Source of the DNA: an uncultured Lentisphaeria bacterium
Lineage (GTDB): Bacteria > Verrucomicrobiota > Lentisphaeria > Oligosphaerales > Oligosphaeraceae
DNA: 6,429 nt
Direction: 5' to 3'
Assembly (NCBI GenBank): GCA_934661755.1
Contig: CAKUJM010000072.1
Span: forward strand, 1 to 6,429
Shown here: in pieces, positions 1 through 6,150 of the stretch
How the letters are laid out: each line of letters starts with the position of its first letter
Position numbering within the stretch: the first letter of the stretch is position 1
Notes under the pieces: generated by a model
What the model was told of the DNA's origin: nothing
Seen by the model: the letters and a program-made list of their open reading frames with translations, nothing else
Database searches by the model: none
Program-made: the position numbers and the translations under genes

Positions 1-2
1 CG

Positions 3-92
3 AACTATTCTCCGCAATGGCCTCAGAAGACGATGCCTGTGTTCAGCGCGAACTATTTTTCATTCTTTGTTACTGGGGGCGGGCATTTCTGA
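3..92 (+). CDS. Possible 3' end of an upstream gene (partial)
   Basis: Reading frame 3 is open from the window edge to a TGA at 90-92 and gives a 29-residue tail that starts NYSPQWPQKTMPVF and ends FFVTGGGHF. Codon choice in this frame looks more like the real genes here (many G/C third positions) than the other two plus frames. There is too little to name a family. An alternative is that this is non-coding spacer; frame 1 is also open through position 242 but has poor codon use. Confidence is low. Confidence 0.25.
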   Translation, partial: NYSPQWPQKTMPVFSANYFSFFVTGGGHF

Positions 93-226
93 GGCCGCTT
101 GCGAAGTTGCGGACGCACGCATCCGCCGCGTGGCGGAATCATTTGCGTCAAGCTGGCTCACGATGGCGCGAAAACGCCATGGCGGCCGCCAATATTGCCC
201 CTCCCCTCCGATCCCGTGCTGCGATA
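93..226. other. Spacer with small hairpins between the upstream tail and the 3' end of the FadL-type gene
   Basis: No gene is supported here. Two short inverted repeats are visible: TCCGCC/GGCGGA at 122-127 and 132-137 with a 4-nt loop, and ATGGCG/CGCCAT at 163-168 and 175-180 with a 6-nt loop. A GC palindrome GGCGGCCGCC lies at 181-190. Neither hairpin is followed by a T-run on either strand, so a classical intrinsic terminator is not shown, although either could still end converging transcripts. Confidence 0.4.
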
Positions 227-1492
227 TCAGAAGTCGTATTTGAGCCCCAGCGAGAGCAGGTTGGTGTAGCCTTCGAAGGTACCGGAGATGAGCCCCTCGC
301 TGTTGCGCTGGTTGATATGGCTGGGCTGGAAGAAGATGTGGGTGAAGGACACATCGATGCGCAGCGCTTCGTTGAACTGGTAGCTGACGCCGGCGCTGGC
401 CCAGTAGCGGTTGGAGTCCGGGAGCTTGCAGGTCTTGGTGTCGTGGTTGGTGACCGTGCGCTGGTCATAGCAGGTGCCAAGGCGCAGGGTCCATTTGTCA
501 GTCACCTGGTATTCGCCGCCAATGGCGAAACGCCAGCTGTCGTGCCAGCGCATTTCCTCGGTGGCGCTCTTGCCCGTGAGGATGCCCTTCTTGAACTTGA
601 TCTTCAGCTCGTCCATCTCGCTCCAGTCCGTCCAGGCGATATCCATCATCAGCTTCAATTTCTCGGTAAGCTGGTGGACGATGCCCAGGTTGACGTTCTG
701 CGGCATGTTCATGGTAAGATCACCCTCGTCAGTGTAGACGCTGCCGGTGCGCAGCGCCGCGCCCAGCGCCGCCGGAATGTGGTTGATGCGGGCCTTGCCG
801 GAGACCTTGTGGGTCATCTTGGAACGGTATCCCAGCCCGATGGTGGTGCTCTCGATGGGCTTCCAGGTCAGACCGGCGGTGAAGCCGTAGGCCCAGGTGT
901 CGCCGGACAACTTCATCTCCGAATCATTGCCATAGCGGGCGGTGGGGAGCATCTGGCGCATCAGCAGGTCGTCATATTGCGCCATGAAGCCGACGCCCAC
1001 CGAAAAATTGTCGGTGATCCGATAGGAGAGCGATGGCTGGATCTCGATCACCGCAATGCTGGTGTCGACCGCAAAATAGCGACCCTGCCAGTCTTTGGGA
1101 TAGTTGGTCTCGGTGCCGGAGGTGGCGGACATGGTCAGGCCGAGGTTCAGGCCGTCGCTGATCGGACAGACTGCCGCCAGATTCGGAATGAAGGTGGTGC
1201 CGATAATGTCGCCGCTGTCACGGCCGCTCAAGGTGGTGCGGCCATTGTCATGGAATTTGACGTCGCCGGTGAGGACGTGGGTGCCCAGCGAAATCGACGG
1301 CTGGTCGAACCAGGCGGTCGCCGACGGGTTGAAATACAGCGACGAGGGCTCGGAGGTGTTGGCGGTCATGCCGGAGAGCGCCGCGCCCAGGCCGGACGGG
1401 CTCTGCTCAAGAATGGAAAAGCCGGCGCCAAATAGCGAGCCACCAAGGACGAGGGCGGCGGATGACAGGTAACGGGAAAGCTTTGAGGACAT
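227..1492 (-). CDS. FadL/OmpP1/TodX-family outer-membrane transporter
   Basis: A 421-residue outer-membrane beta-barrel of the FadL family, whose known members carry long-chain fatty acids or other hydrophobic compounds across the outer membrane. Residues 1-23 form a signal peptide (basic n-region, hydrophobic core, FGA before the mature GFSILEQ). The family N-terminal hatch follows: EQSPSGLGAALSG at 29-41 and the FNPSA box at 54-58, which matches the usual NPA box with Ser for Ala. Further family-like segments are GLGYRSKM (219-226), WTDWSEMDELKI (287-298), WRFAIGGEYQV (320-330) and SAGVSYQF (366-373). The chain ends in KYDF, a terminal-aromatic barrel assembly signal. The start at 1492 is chosen because AGGAG lies four bases upstream and the signal peptide begins there; a longer open frame up to 1672 has no such support. 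The gene is divergent from rex. The substrate cannot be read from sequence. Confidence 0.93.
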   Translation of the reverse strand: MSSKLSRYLSSAALVLGGSLFGAGFSILEQSPSGLGAALSGMTANTSEPSSLYFNPSATAWFDQPSISLGTHVLTGDVKFHDNGRTTLSGRDSGDIIGTTFIPNLAAVCPISDGLNLGLTMSATSGTETNYPKDWQGRYFAVDTSIAVIEIQPSLSYRITDNFSVGVGFMAQYDDLLMRQMLPTARYGNDSEMKLSGDTWAYGFTAGLTWKPIESTTIGLGYRSKMTHKVSGKARINHIPAALGAALRTGSVYTDEGDLTMNMPQNVNLGIVHQLTEKLKLMMDIAWTDWSEMDELKIKFKKGILTGKSATEEMRWHDSWRFAIGGEYQVTDKWTLRLGTCYDQRTVTNHDTKTCKLPDSNRYWASAGVSYQFNEALRIDVSFTHIFFQPSHINQRNSEGLISGTFEGYTNLLSLGLKYDF

Positions 1493-1576
1493 TTTGCTCC
1501 TGCTTCTGGGTTGGGGCACGGGATTGCGCCCGATGGTGGTTGTGACACGAAATTGAAAAATGTCGCAAAGTCGCTT

Positions 1577-1605
1577 ACTATATATGCCGTGCCGGGATTT
1601 GCAAA
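1577..1605 (-). promoter_or_regulatory. Candidate sigma70-type promoter of the FadL-type gene
   Basis: Read on the minus strand, a -35 box TTTGCA (1600-1605, 4 of 6 consensus bases) and a -10 box TATAGT (1577-1582, 5 of 6) are separated by exactly 17 bp. Transcription would begin near 1570 and leave a leader of about 78 nt before the ATG at 1492. This is inference from box match and spacing only. Confidence 0.45.
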
Positions 1606-1813
1606 CCACTTTGCCTGCCCTGGCCGTGCACCGTAACTGGAAAGGCAGGCCTGCAAAGATGCCATCGTGCATTCAGTTCTGCAAATCTCCTGTGGCGGGG
1701 GGGGGCTTTGCCGGAGGCGTTGTTTTTCTTTGTCTGCGGGCTGGGGCATGGCAAAAAAATACTCGGTCATGGTTGGCCTGGCGGTGGGAAAAAACGGTGT
1801 TGTCGGCTAAATT

Positions 1814-1834
1814 ATGTGACATACGAAATAATTA
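1814..1834. promoter_or_regulatory. Candidate operator near the rex start
   Basis: The AT-rich segment contains ATGTGA followed, after a spacer, by AAATAA. The left half resembles the TTGTGA half-site of known Rex operators, but the right half is a poor match, so dyad symmetry is weak. A related word begins TTGTGA at 1540-1545, downstream of the proposed FadL-gene start site. Autoregulation by Rex is plausible from position but not demonstrated by the sequence. Confidence 0.22.
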
Positions 1835-1864
1835 TCATCATCCCGGCGGATTTTCATTTCGACC

Positions 1865-2524
1865 ATGGCACGATACAAGATTCCGGGTACTCCGACGATG
1901 CGTCGGATGCCGACATATTTGCAGAAGCTTTACCAGATGCGTCTGGACGGACGCATTTATGCATCCTGCACTGATTTGGCCAATTACATTGGCGTTGACT
2001 CGATCGTCACCCGGAAGGACATGGCGATGACGGGGCTGGCGGGGCATCGTCGCTACGGATACAAGATCGACGAGCTGGTCCAGGCGATATTGAGTTTCAT
2101 TGGCCTTGATGAGCCGGTATCCGCCACCCTGGTAGGCGCGGGAGCCCTGGGGTCGGCGCTGCTGGGGTATCACGAGTTCAGCAGCTACAATTTTCGGATT
2201 GAGTCGGTATTTGACAGCGACCCGGGCAAGATCGGCCATTTGATTCACGGGTGCCAGGTCCATGACATTGGCGACATCCGGATGCGTTTGGGGGATCATC
2301 TGCCCAAAATCGGGGTGATCTGCGTGCCGTCCCCGGTGGCGCAGTCGACTGCCGAGTTGCTCATTTCGCTGGGGATACGTTATTTATGGAATTTCGCCAA
2401 CGTTTGCCTGAAGGTGCCGGACGGGGTGATTGTGCAGCGCGAGGTCATCGCCGGCGGTCTGGCGGTATTGACATCGAAGATCAGGCATTTTGAGCAGGGC
2501 GAGACGGTGGCGAAGGGGGAATGA
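1865..2524 (+). CDS. rex: Rex-family redox-sensing transcriptional repressor
   Basis: A 219-residue cytoplasmic DNA-binding repressor of the Rex family, which senses the NADH/NAD+ ratio and usually leaves DNA when NADH is high. An N-terminal winged helix spans about residues 12-66 (DLANYIGVDSIVTRKDMAMTG, then RRYGY). A Rossmann domain follows, with the dinucleotide loop GAGALG at 91-96 and the acidic second-strand end FDSDPGKIG at 116-124. The family segments VPSPVAQ (154-160), WNF (175-177) and LKVPDGVIVQ (182-191) are also present. Length is normal. The ATG at 1865 is kept because the KIPGTPTMRRMPTYL stretch aligns with the usual Rex N-terminus, although the ribosome site (GGCGGA, 1845-1850) is distant and weak. 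Oddity: the common G-K-R-G-x-G-Y turn reads GHRRYGY, losing one glycine. It is divergent from a FadL transporter and 69 bp upstream of a sigma-factor gene. Confidence 0.93.
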   Translation: MARYKIPGTPTMRRMPTYLQKLYQMRLDGRIYASCTDLANYIGVDSIVTRKDMAMTGLAGHRRYGYKIDELVQAILSFIGLDEPVSATLVGAGALGSALLGYHEFSSYNFRIESVFDSDPGKIGHLIHGCQVHDIGDIRMRLGDHLPKIGVICVPSPVAQSTAELLISLGIRYLWNFANVCLKVPDGVIVQREVIAGGLAVLTSKIRHFEQGETVAKGE

Positions 2525-2537
2525 GCTGTTTTTCAGC

Positions 2538-2597
2538 ATGATGGAGGGCAATAAAAGCCGATGTTTTGCGTTTTACGGCCATGAAGACGGGGAATGA
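2538..2597 (+). CDS. Possible 19-codon leader ORF overlapping the sigma-factor start
   Basis: An ATG at 2538 opens a 19-residue frame (MMEGNKSRCFAFYGHEDGE) whose TGA at 2595-2597 overlaps the proposed sigma-factor ATG (2594-2596) as ATGA. Such overlaps often couple translation, which would help because the sigma gene lacks a well-spaced ribosome site. However, the small ORF itself has no clear Shine-Dalgarno sequence and could be chance. Confidence 0.2.
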   Translation: MMEGNKSRCFAFYGHEDGE

Positions 2598-3160
2598 GCT
2601 GGAGGATGGATTCCCGACCGCCCCATGACAAATTGAGCGACACCGAGCTGGTGGCCGGCTTCCTTGGCGGCGACGACCGTGCCTTTGACGCGTTGTACCG
2701 CCGCTATCGTCTGCCGCTGTATTCCTACATCAACCGGCTGCTGTGCGGCCGTCGCGATCAGGCCGACGACGTTTTTCAGCAGACATGGGTCAAGGCGGTG
2801 CGCAACCTGCCGCGCTACACCGACCGGATGCGTTTTCTGGCCTGGCTTTGCCGGATCGCCCACAATTTGGTGATGGATTTCTACCGCAGCGGCGACAATG
2901 CGATGCAGGAGTTGCCGGAGCATCTGGAGGCGCAGTCCTGCCAGCCGCTGGAGCAGCTCAACCGCGAGTTGCTGGAGTCGGCGTTGCAGGATGCGCTGGA
3001 GCGGCTTCCCGCCGAGCAGCGGGAAATCGTCCGTTTGCGCAACGAGGGGGTTTCGTTCAAGGAAATCGCCAGCCGCCAGGGGATCGGCCTCAACACCGCC
3101 CTGGGGCGGATGCACTACGCGGTGCAGAATCTGCGGCGGATGCTGAGGGACTTCCTTTGA
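2594..3160 (+). CDS. ECF-type RNA polymerase sigma factor
   Basis: A 188-residue group IV (extracytoplasmic function) sigma factor, which directs RNA polymerase to a stress or envelope regulon. Region 2 spans about residues 24-98: core-binding ADDVFQQTWVKA (57-68) and the -10-recognition helix FLAWLCRIAHNLVMDFYR (81-98). After a short acidic linker, region 4 occupies about 128-185 with the LPAEQREIVRL helix (138-148) and the helix-turn-helix GVSFKEIASRQGIGLNTALGR (152-172). No extra C-terminal domain is present. Start choice is uncertain: an in-frame TGA at 2582 excludes longer forms, and ATGs at 2594 and 2606 are both possible. GGAGG (2601-2605) abuts the second ATG with no spacing, so neither start has an ideal ribosome site. 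The anti-sigma gene follows 172 bp downstream. The subgroup cannot be assigned by eye. Confidence 0.93.
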   Translation: MSWRMDSRPPHDKLSDTELVAGFLGGDDRAFDALYRRYRLPLYSYINRLLCGRRDQADDVFQQTWVKAVRNLPRYTDRMRFLAWLCRIAHNLVMDFYRSGDNAMQELPEHLEAQSCQPLEQLNRELLESALQDALERLPAEQREIVRLRNEGVSFKEIASRQGIGLNTALGRMHYAVQNLRRMLRDFL

Positions 3161-3332
3161 GGTTTTCCCCCCGAATCCGTGAAGTGGTTTCCTTTTTGCG
3201 CCATGATTTCATGATTTCATCATTTTCCGGTCACGCACATCCGGTACGCTCGCTCAAAATTCTTCATTCTGACGTCGAAACCCACCAGCTTCACGGCTCC
3301 AGGCTCCTGTCAAATGCAAGGAGGGCATGGCC
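3161..3332 (+). other. Sigma to anti-sigma spacer with a short tandem repeat
   Basis: This spacer is unusually long for a sigma/anti-sigma pair. It contains three consecutive 8-bp units, CATGATTT, CATGATTT and CATCATTT (3202-3225), is locally AT-richer than the genes around it, and ends in a strong ribosome site. It could house an internal promoter for the anti-sigma gene, but no convincing -35/-10 pair was found. Confidence 0.45.
3318..3325 (+). promoter_or_regulatory. Ribosome binding site deciding the anti-sigma start
   Basis: AAGGAGGG is a near-perfect Shine-Dalgarno sequence. It sits 7 nt before the ATG at 3333 but only 1 nt before the ATG at 3327, so initiation at 3333 is favoured. Confidence 0.7.
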
Positions 3333-3806
3333 ATGACCTGCAATGATTTTCAAAGACAGTATCTAGCCAATGGCGGCGGGCTCACCGCAGGGATGGCGGC
3401 GCACATGCGGGATTGCCCCGAATGCGCCGGCTTTGTCCAGGTCGCCGATCTGGCATCGGGTGCAAAGCCGTCGCCGTCGCTGGAGTCGCGCATCAGGCAA
3501 TGCTGCCTGGCGGAGCGGGATTTCATCCGGCGCCGCCGCCGTCGGATGGGGCTGATGCGGTCGCTGGCGGCGGCCGCCGCATTGGTGGTGGCCGCGGTTC
3601 TGGCGGCGGTGGTGATTCCGATGCGCAGCGACGGCGACGTCCGGACGGCAGCCGGGACTCGGGCGGCCGTGCCAGCCGCAAAGGCGGCGTCCGGGCATGG
3701 CGTCTACGATGGCGATGCCGAGCTTTGGTGGGATGCCGCCTGCGAGCTTTCCGAGAACGAACTGGACAATTTGGAAACCGATCTGGCCTTGCTGGTCTTC
3801 AATTGA
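3333..3806 (+). CDS. Zinc-finger (ZAS-type) single-TM anti-sigma factor
   Basis: A 157-residue inner-membrane protein that most likely binds and silences the upstream ECF sigma factor. The cytoplasmic N-terminus has the zinc anti-sigma signature H24-x3-C28-x2-C31 (HMRDCPEC), and C3 is a possible further ligand. A run of six arginines (66-71) precedes a single hydrophobic segment at about 75-96, which fits an N-in orientation by the positive-inside rule. The periplasmic part is an Ala-rich linker followed by a tail with WWDAACELSENELDNLETDL (132-151), probably amphipathic helix. The strong ribosome site at 3318-3325 sets the start. The secreted-protein gene begins 11 bp after the stop, suggesting co-translation. 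Partnership with the neighbouring sigma factor is inferred from position; the zinc motif and TM are seen directly. Confidence 0.85.
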   Translation: MTCNDFQRQYLANGGGLTAGMAAHMRDCPECAGFVQVADLASGAKPSPSLESRIRQCCLAERDFIRRRRRRMGLMRSLAAAAALVVAAVLAAVVIPMRSDGDVRTAAGTRAAVPAAKAASGHGVYDGDAELWWDAACELSENELDNLETDLALLVFN

Positions 3807-3817
3807 TTGCTGGAATC

Positions 3818-4516
3818 ATGCGACTCAATGATATCTTGAAAACAGTGCGTCACGCATTCGCGGTGGCTTTGGCGATGACGCTGGCGGGCGTCGCCATGGA
3901 GTTGTCGGCAGCCGAGGGCGTTTCCGGCGCGGCTGGCTCCGCCAGTCCTCCTCCGCCGGTCTTTGCCGAGGATGCCGATTTGCTGCCGCCTCCGCCGCCT
4001 CCGCATCGGCCACAATGCCAGCGGCCGGCGGATGGTGGTGGCGACTGCGGCCGGATGCCGCCGCAGATCTACGAGTATTTCCAGCGACTGAAGGCGGACA
4101 ATCCGGCTGAGTACCAGCGTCTAAAGGAATTGCGGTCCACCGATTCCGAGCAGTTCCGCCGGGAATTGGGGCGGCTCTTCCTGGCGCAGCGCCACAATCG
4201 CCTGCGGGGGAGGCTGCGGCATTATGACGATGGGTGCTGGGCGCTGGCCCGGCAGTTGCGTTCCGACCCCCCGCCGGCCAACGCCGCCGAGCTGGAGGTG
4301 CGGCTGAAGGAGCAAATCGCGCTTTCCTTCGAGACCATGGTCGATCATATCCGCCAGCGGCTTGAGGCGTTGCAGAAGCACTTGGACAACATTCAGCAGT
4401 CACGGGAGCGGATTCTCTCCGACCGGCTGGAGTTCTTCCTGAATGCGCCGTTGCCGCCGGTGTCTCCGGATGGGCAGGGCGGCGGCGTGCCGCCAAGCGG
4501 GGGGACGCAGCGGTAG
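3818..4516 (+). CDS. Secreted proline-rich, helical protein of unknown function in the sigma operon
   Basis: A 232-residue protein not assigned to a named family. Residues 1-32 form a Sec signal peptide: R2, K8 and R11, a hydrophobic core at 13-27, and likely cleavage after SAA at 30-32. The mature protein opens with a low-complexity segment containing PPPP (44-47) and PPPPPP (57-62). A charged helical region follows with two similar motifs, LKADNPAEYQRLKEL (91-105) and LRSTDSEQFRRELGRL (105-120). Residues 155-207 form a long helix likely to be a coiled coil, and the tail is Pro/Gly-rich. Cysteines are C67, C77 and C140. Its place behind a sigma/anti-sigma pair recalls periplasmic sensors of the CnrX/ZraP/Spy type, but that is analogy from layout and helical content, not from a recognised motif. 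The ribosome site is weak (TGGAA), so coupling to the upstream gene is likely. The frame stays open upstream of 3818, but that part overlaps the anti-sigma gene. Confidence 0.8.
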   Translation: MRLNDILKTVRHAFAVALAMTLAGVAMELSAAEGVSGAAGSASPPPPVFAEDADLLPPPPPPHRPQCQRPADGGGDCGRMPPQIYEYFQRLKADNPAEYQRLKELRSTDSEQFRRELGRLFLAQRHNRLRGRLRHYDDGCWALARQLRSDPPPANAAELEVRLKEQIALSFETMVDHIRQRLEALQKHLDNIQQSRERILSDRLEFFLNAPLPPVSPDGQGGGVPPSGGTQR

Positions 4517-4547
4517 ATTTCACCACCGTCGTCACCAGGTGGCTGGC

Positions 4548-6044
4548 ATGGCAGTCCGAATCCATTTTGTCATTTGCTGGATGCTGGGAGCAGTGCTGTC
4601 GGCGGGGACGGTGCAGATCATCCACACCAGCGATCTGCACGCGTGCCTGACGGGGGCGGAGGGCAGGCCCAGCCCGTGGCTGCAGCTTGCCACCGTCATT
4701 GGCCAGCTGCGACGGCAGGCCGGCGACCAAAGCACCATCCATATCGACACCGGCGACACCATGCAGGGGACGCTGATTGGCACCCTGACTCGTGGTCTGG
4801 CGCCCTTGCGGGCATTGCAGGCGATGAAATGCGATGCATGGATCCCCGGGAACCACGATTTCGATTTCGGTCCGCAGGCCTTTGCCGAGGGTGCGGCGAT
4901 GCTGTCATCGAACATCATCTGCGGCAATCTCCAGCCGGCGGATGGCGTCTTGCCTTCCTGGCCGTCATGGAAGCTCTTTGAACGCGGTGGCTGCCGGGTT
5001 GCGGTGATCGGATCGACGGCGTCTTATTTGCGCCATTGGTTTCTGCCGGAATTGTCCAATGCCTATCTGGTGGGCACTGCCCGTGCGCAGCTCCGGCGGG
5101 TATTGCCGGAGGTGCTGAAGGCCAATCCGGAGGTGATTGTCCTGGCATTGCACCAGGGGTGGGTGGTCAATGACCGGCGCGGTGTCAACGAGGTGGCACA
5201 GATCGCCGAGGAATTCCCGGAAATCGACTTGATTCTCGGCGGCCACACCCATCGGGCAATTCCGGGGCGGCAGATCGGTCCGCATGCCTGGTATATGCAG
5301 CCGCCGCCCCATGGCCAGGCACTGGCGGTGGCCGAGGTGGTCTGCGACGATGCGTCCCGCCGGGTGCGCTCCATCACCTCCAGGCTGATCTATCCTGACG
5401 CGCAGACTGCCGAGGATGACATGGTGCGCCGGGCATTGGCTGGAGACCTGGCCGTCGCGGAGAAATATGAGAAGTCGGTGGTCGCCCCCGCGCCGGGCAG
5501 GACGATTTCTGCCACCGGGCGTCCGGGACAATCCAATGCCATGAGCCAGCTTTTTTGCGCCGCCATCCGCCATGCCACGGGGGCGGAGGTGGTCATGCAC
5601 GGCGTGCTGTCATCGGCGTCCCTCCCCGCCGGCAGGCCGGTGACCGGCAAGATGCTCTTCGATGTGGTGCCGTATGACAATACCATGGTCACCTGCCAGG
5701 TGACTGCGGCGCAGCTGGAGGCGATCATCGCCGAGCAATGGAAGATGAGAAAGTCGTATACCTATTGCGGATTGTACAATGCCTGCGCAACCATCGCCGC
5801 AGATGGCGGCGCACATCTGCAAAGCGTCAATGGCGCGCCGCCGGATTCCGCGAGGCGCTATTTGCTGGCGCTCAATTCGTTCACCGCCGCCGGCGGCGGA
5901 CGCTATCCGGTGCTGGAGGAAATATTGTCCCGCCCGGAGTGCAGCTTCAAGAACACCGGCAGACTCACCCGCGATGCCCTGCAGGAATATCTCAAGCTGC
6001 ATCCCGGCCTGGTGGTGACTCCGGAGAAATACCTCGTCCACTGA
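4548..6044 (+). CDS. Secreted 5'-nucleotidase / cyclic-nucleotide phosphodiesterase-like metallophosphoesterase
   Basis: A 498-residue exported enzyme of the UshA/CpdB-like family, which hydrolyses nucleotides or related phosphoesters in the periplasm using two metal ions. A short signal peptide (R4, hydrophobic 5-18) ends near A19. The metallophosphoesterase domain shows all expected ligands: D29 and H31 (TSDLH), D70 (DTGD), N102-H103 (GNHDFD), H202 (ALHQGW), and H233 and H235 (GGHTH). D106 sits where UshA has the Asp of its catalytic His-Asp pair. The C-terminal 5'-nucleotidase domain starts near 325 and includes DVVPYDNT (372-379) and NSFTAAGGGRYP (443-454). Oddity: the usual N-G-G-x-x-R substrate motif of this domain appears as HGVLSS (351-356), without the Asn and Arg, so substrate use may differ. 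The ATG at 4548 is chosen because AGGTGG precedes it by 5 nt and the signal peptide starts there. It lies 31 bp after the secreted-protein gene, probably in the same operon. Confidence 0.9.
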   Translation: MAVRIHFVICWMLGAVLSAGTVQIIHTSDLHACLTGAEGRPSPWLQLATVIGQLRRQAGDQSTIHIDTGDTMQGTLIGTLTRGLAPLRALQAMKCDAWIPGNHDFDFGPQAFAEGAAMLSSNIICGNLQPADGVLPSWPSWKLFERGGCRVAVIGSTASYLRHWFLPELSNAYLVGTARAQLRRVLPEVLKANPEVIVLALHQGWVVNDRRGVNEVAQIAEEFPEIDLILGGHTHRAIPGRQIGPHAWYMQPPPHGQALAVAEVVCDDASRRVRSITSRLIYPDAQTAEDDMVRRALAGDLAVAEKYEKSVVAPAPGRTISATGRPGQSNAMSQLFCAAIRHATGAEVVMHGVLSSASLPAGRPVTGKMLFDVVPYDNTMVTCQVTAAQLEAIIAEQWKMRKSYTYCGLYNACATIAADGGAHLQSVNGAPPDSARRYLLALNSFTAAGGGRYPVLEEILSRPECSFKNTGRLTRDALQEYLKLHPGLVVTPEKYLVH

Positions 6045-6057
6045 AAGGTGTGCTAGT

Positions 6058-6150
6058 GCTCTGTCAGCCTCCCCTGCAGGAGGGATGGTGCGACAGCGCT
6101 CTATCAGCCTCCCCTGCAAGGGGAGGTGGCGCGACAGCGCCGGAGGGGTT
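6058..6150 (-). repeat. Two tandem hairpin repeat copies, inverted relative to the 6258-6320 element
   Basis: Two related units start at 6058 and 6098 (period 40), each beginning GCTCT(G/A)TCAGCCTCCCCTGCA. The second unit has two hairpins: CCTCCCCT/AGGGGAGG (6108-6115 and 6119-6126, loop GCA) and GGCGC/GCGCC (6128-6132 and 6137-6141, loop GACA), then AGGGGTT (6144-6150). The first unit is degenerate, but its second hairpin GGTGC-GACA-GCGCT (6087-6100) could still pair through G-U wobbles. Read in reverse complement these match the cloverleaf at 6258-6320. They lie just after the nucleotidase stop and might act as a 3'-end structure for the operon, but no T-run follows. Confidence 0.75.

Larger units (their letters stand above)
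1493..1864. other. Divergent regulatory spacer between the FadL-type gene and rex
   Basis: This 372-bp stretch separates two divergent genes and contains no supportable ORF. It holds the minus-strand promoter candidate (1577-1605), a ten-base palindrome GCAGGCCTGC (1645-1654), a run of nine G (1697-1705), an AT-rich patch just before rex (about 1808-1840), and two related words TGTGACACGAAAT (1541-1553) and TGTGACATACGAAAT (1815-1829). No convincing plus-strand -35/-10 pair for rex was found; TTGTCG (1800-1805) with weak downstream boxes is the best seen. Confidence 0.5.

Noticed and set aside
17..1435. Plus-strand open frame of 472 codons
   Set aside because: It lies antisense to the FadL-type gene, which has a full set of family motifs, a signal peptide and a ribosome site. 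The plus-strand translation shows no domain and is a GC-rich shadow.
1838..2299. Minus-strand open frame of 153 codons opposite rex
   Set aside because: Antisense shadow of a clear Rex gene with no independent motif or ribosome site.
2743..3336. Second open frame inside and after the sigma-factor gene
   Set aside because: It overlaps the sigma gene in another frame and shows Ala/Gly/Arg-rich shadow composition with no motif.
3413..3817. Upstream extension of the secreted-protein frame
   Set aside because: It overlaps the anti-sigma gene in another frame, reads as Arg/Gly-rich low complexity, and would bury the clear signal peptide that starts at 3818.
4443..4547. Longer N-terminus for the nucleotidase
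   Set aside because: The extra 35 residues overlap the end of the preceding gene and have no ribosome site, while AGGTGG and a signal peptide mark 4548.
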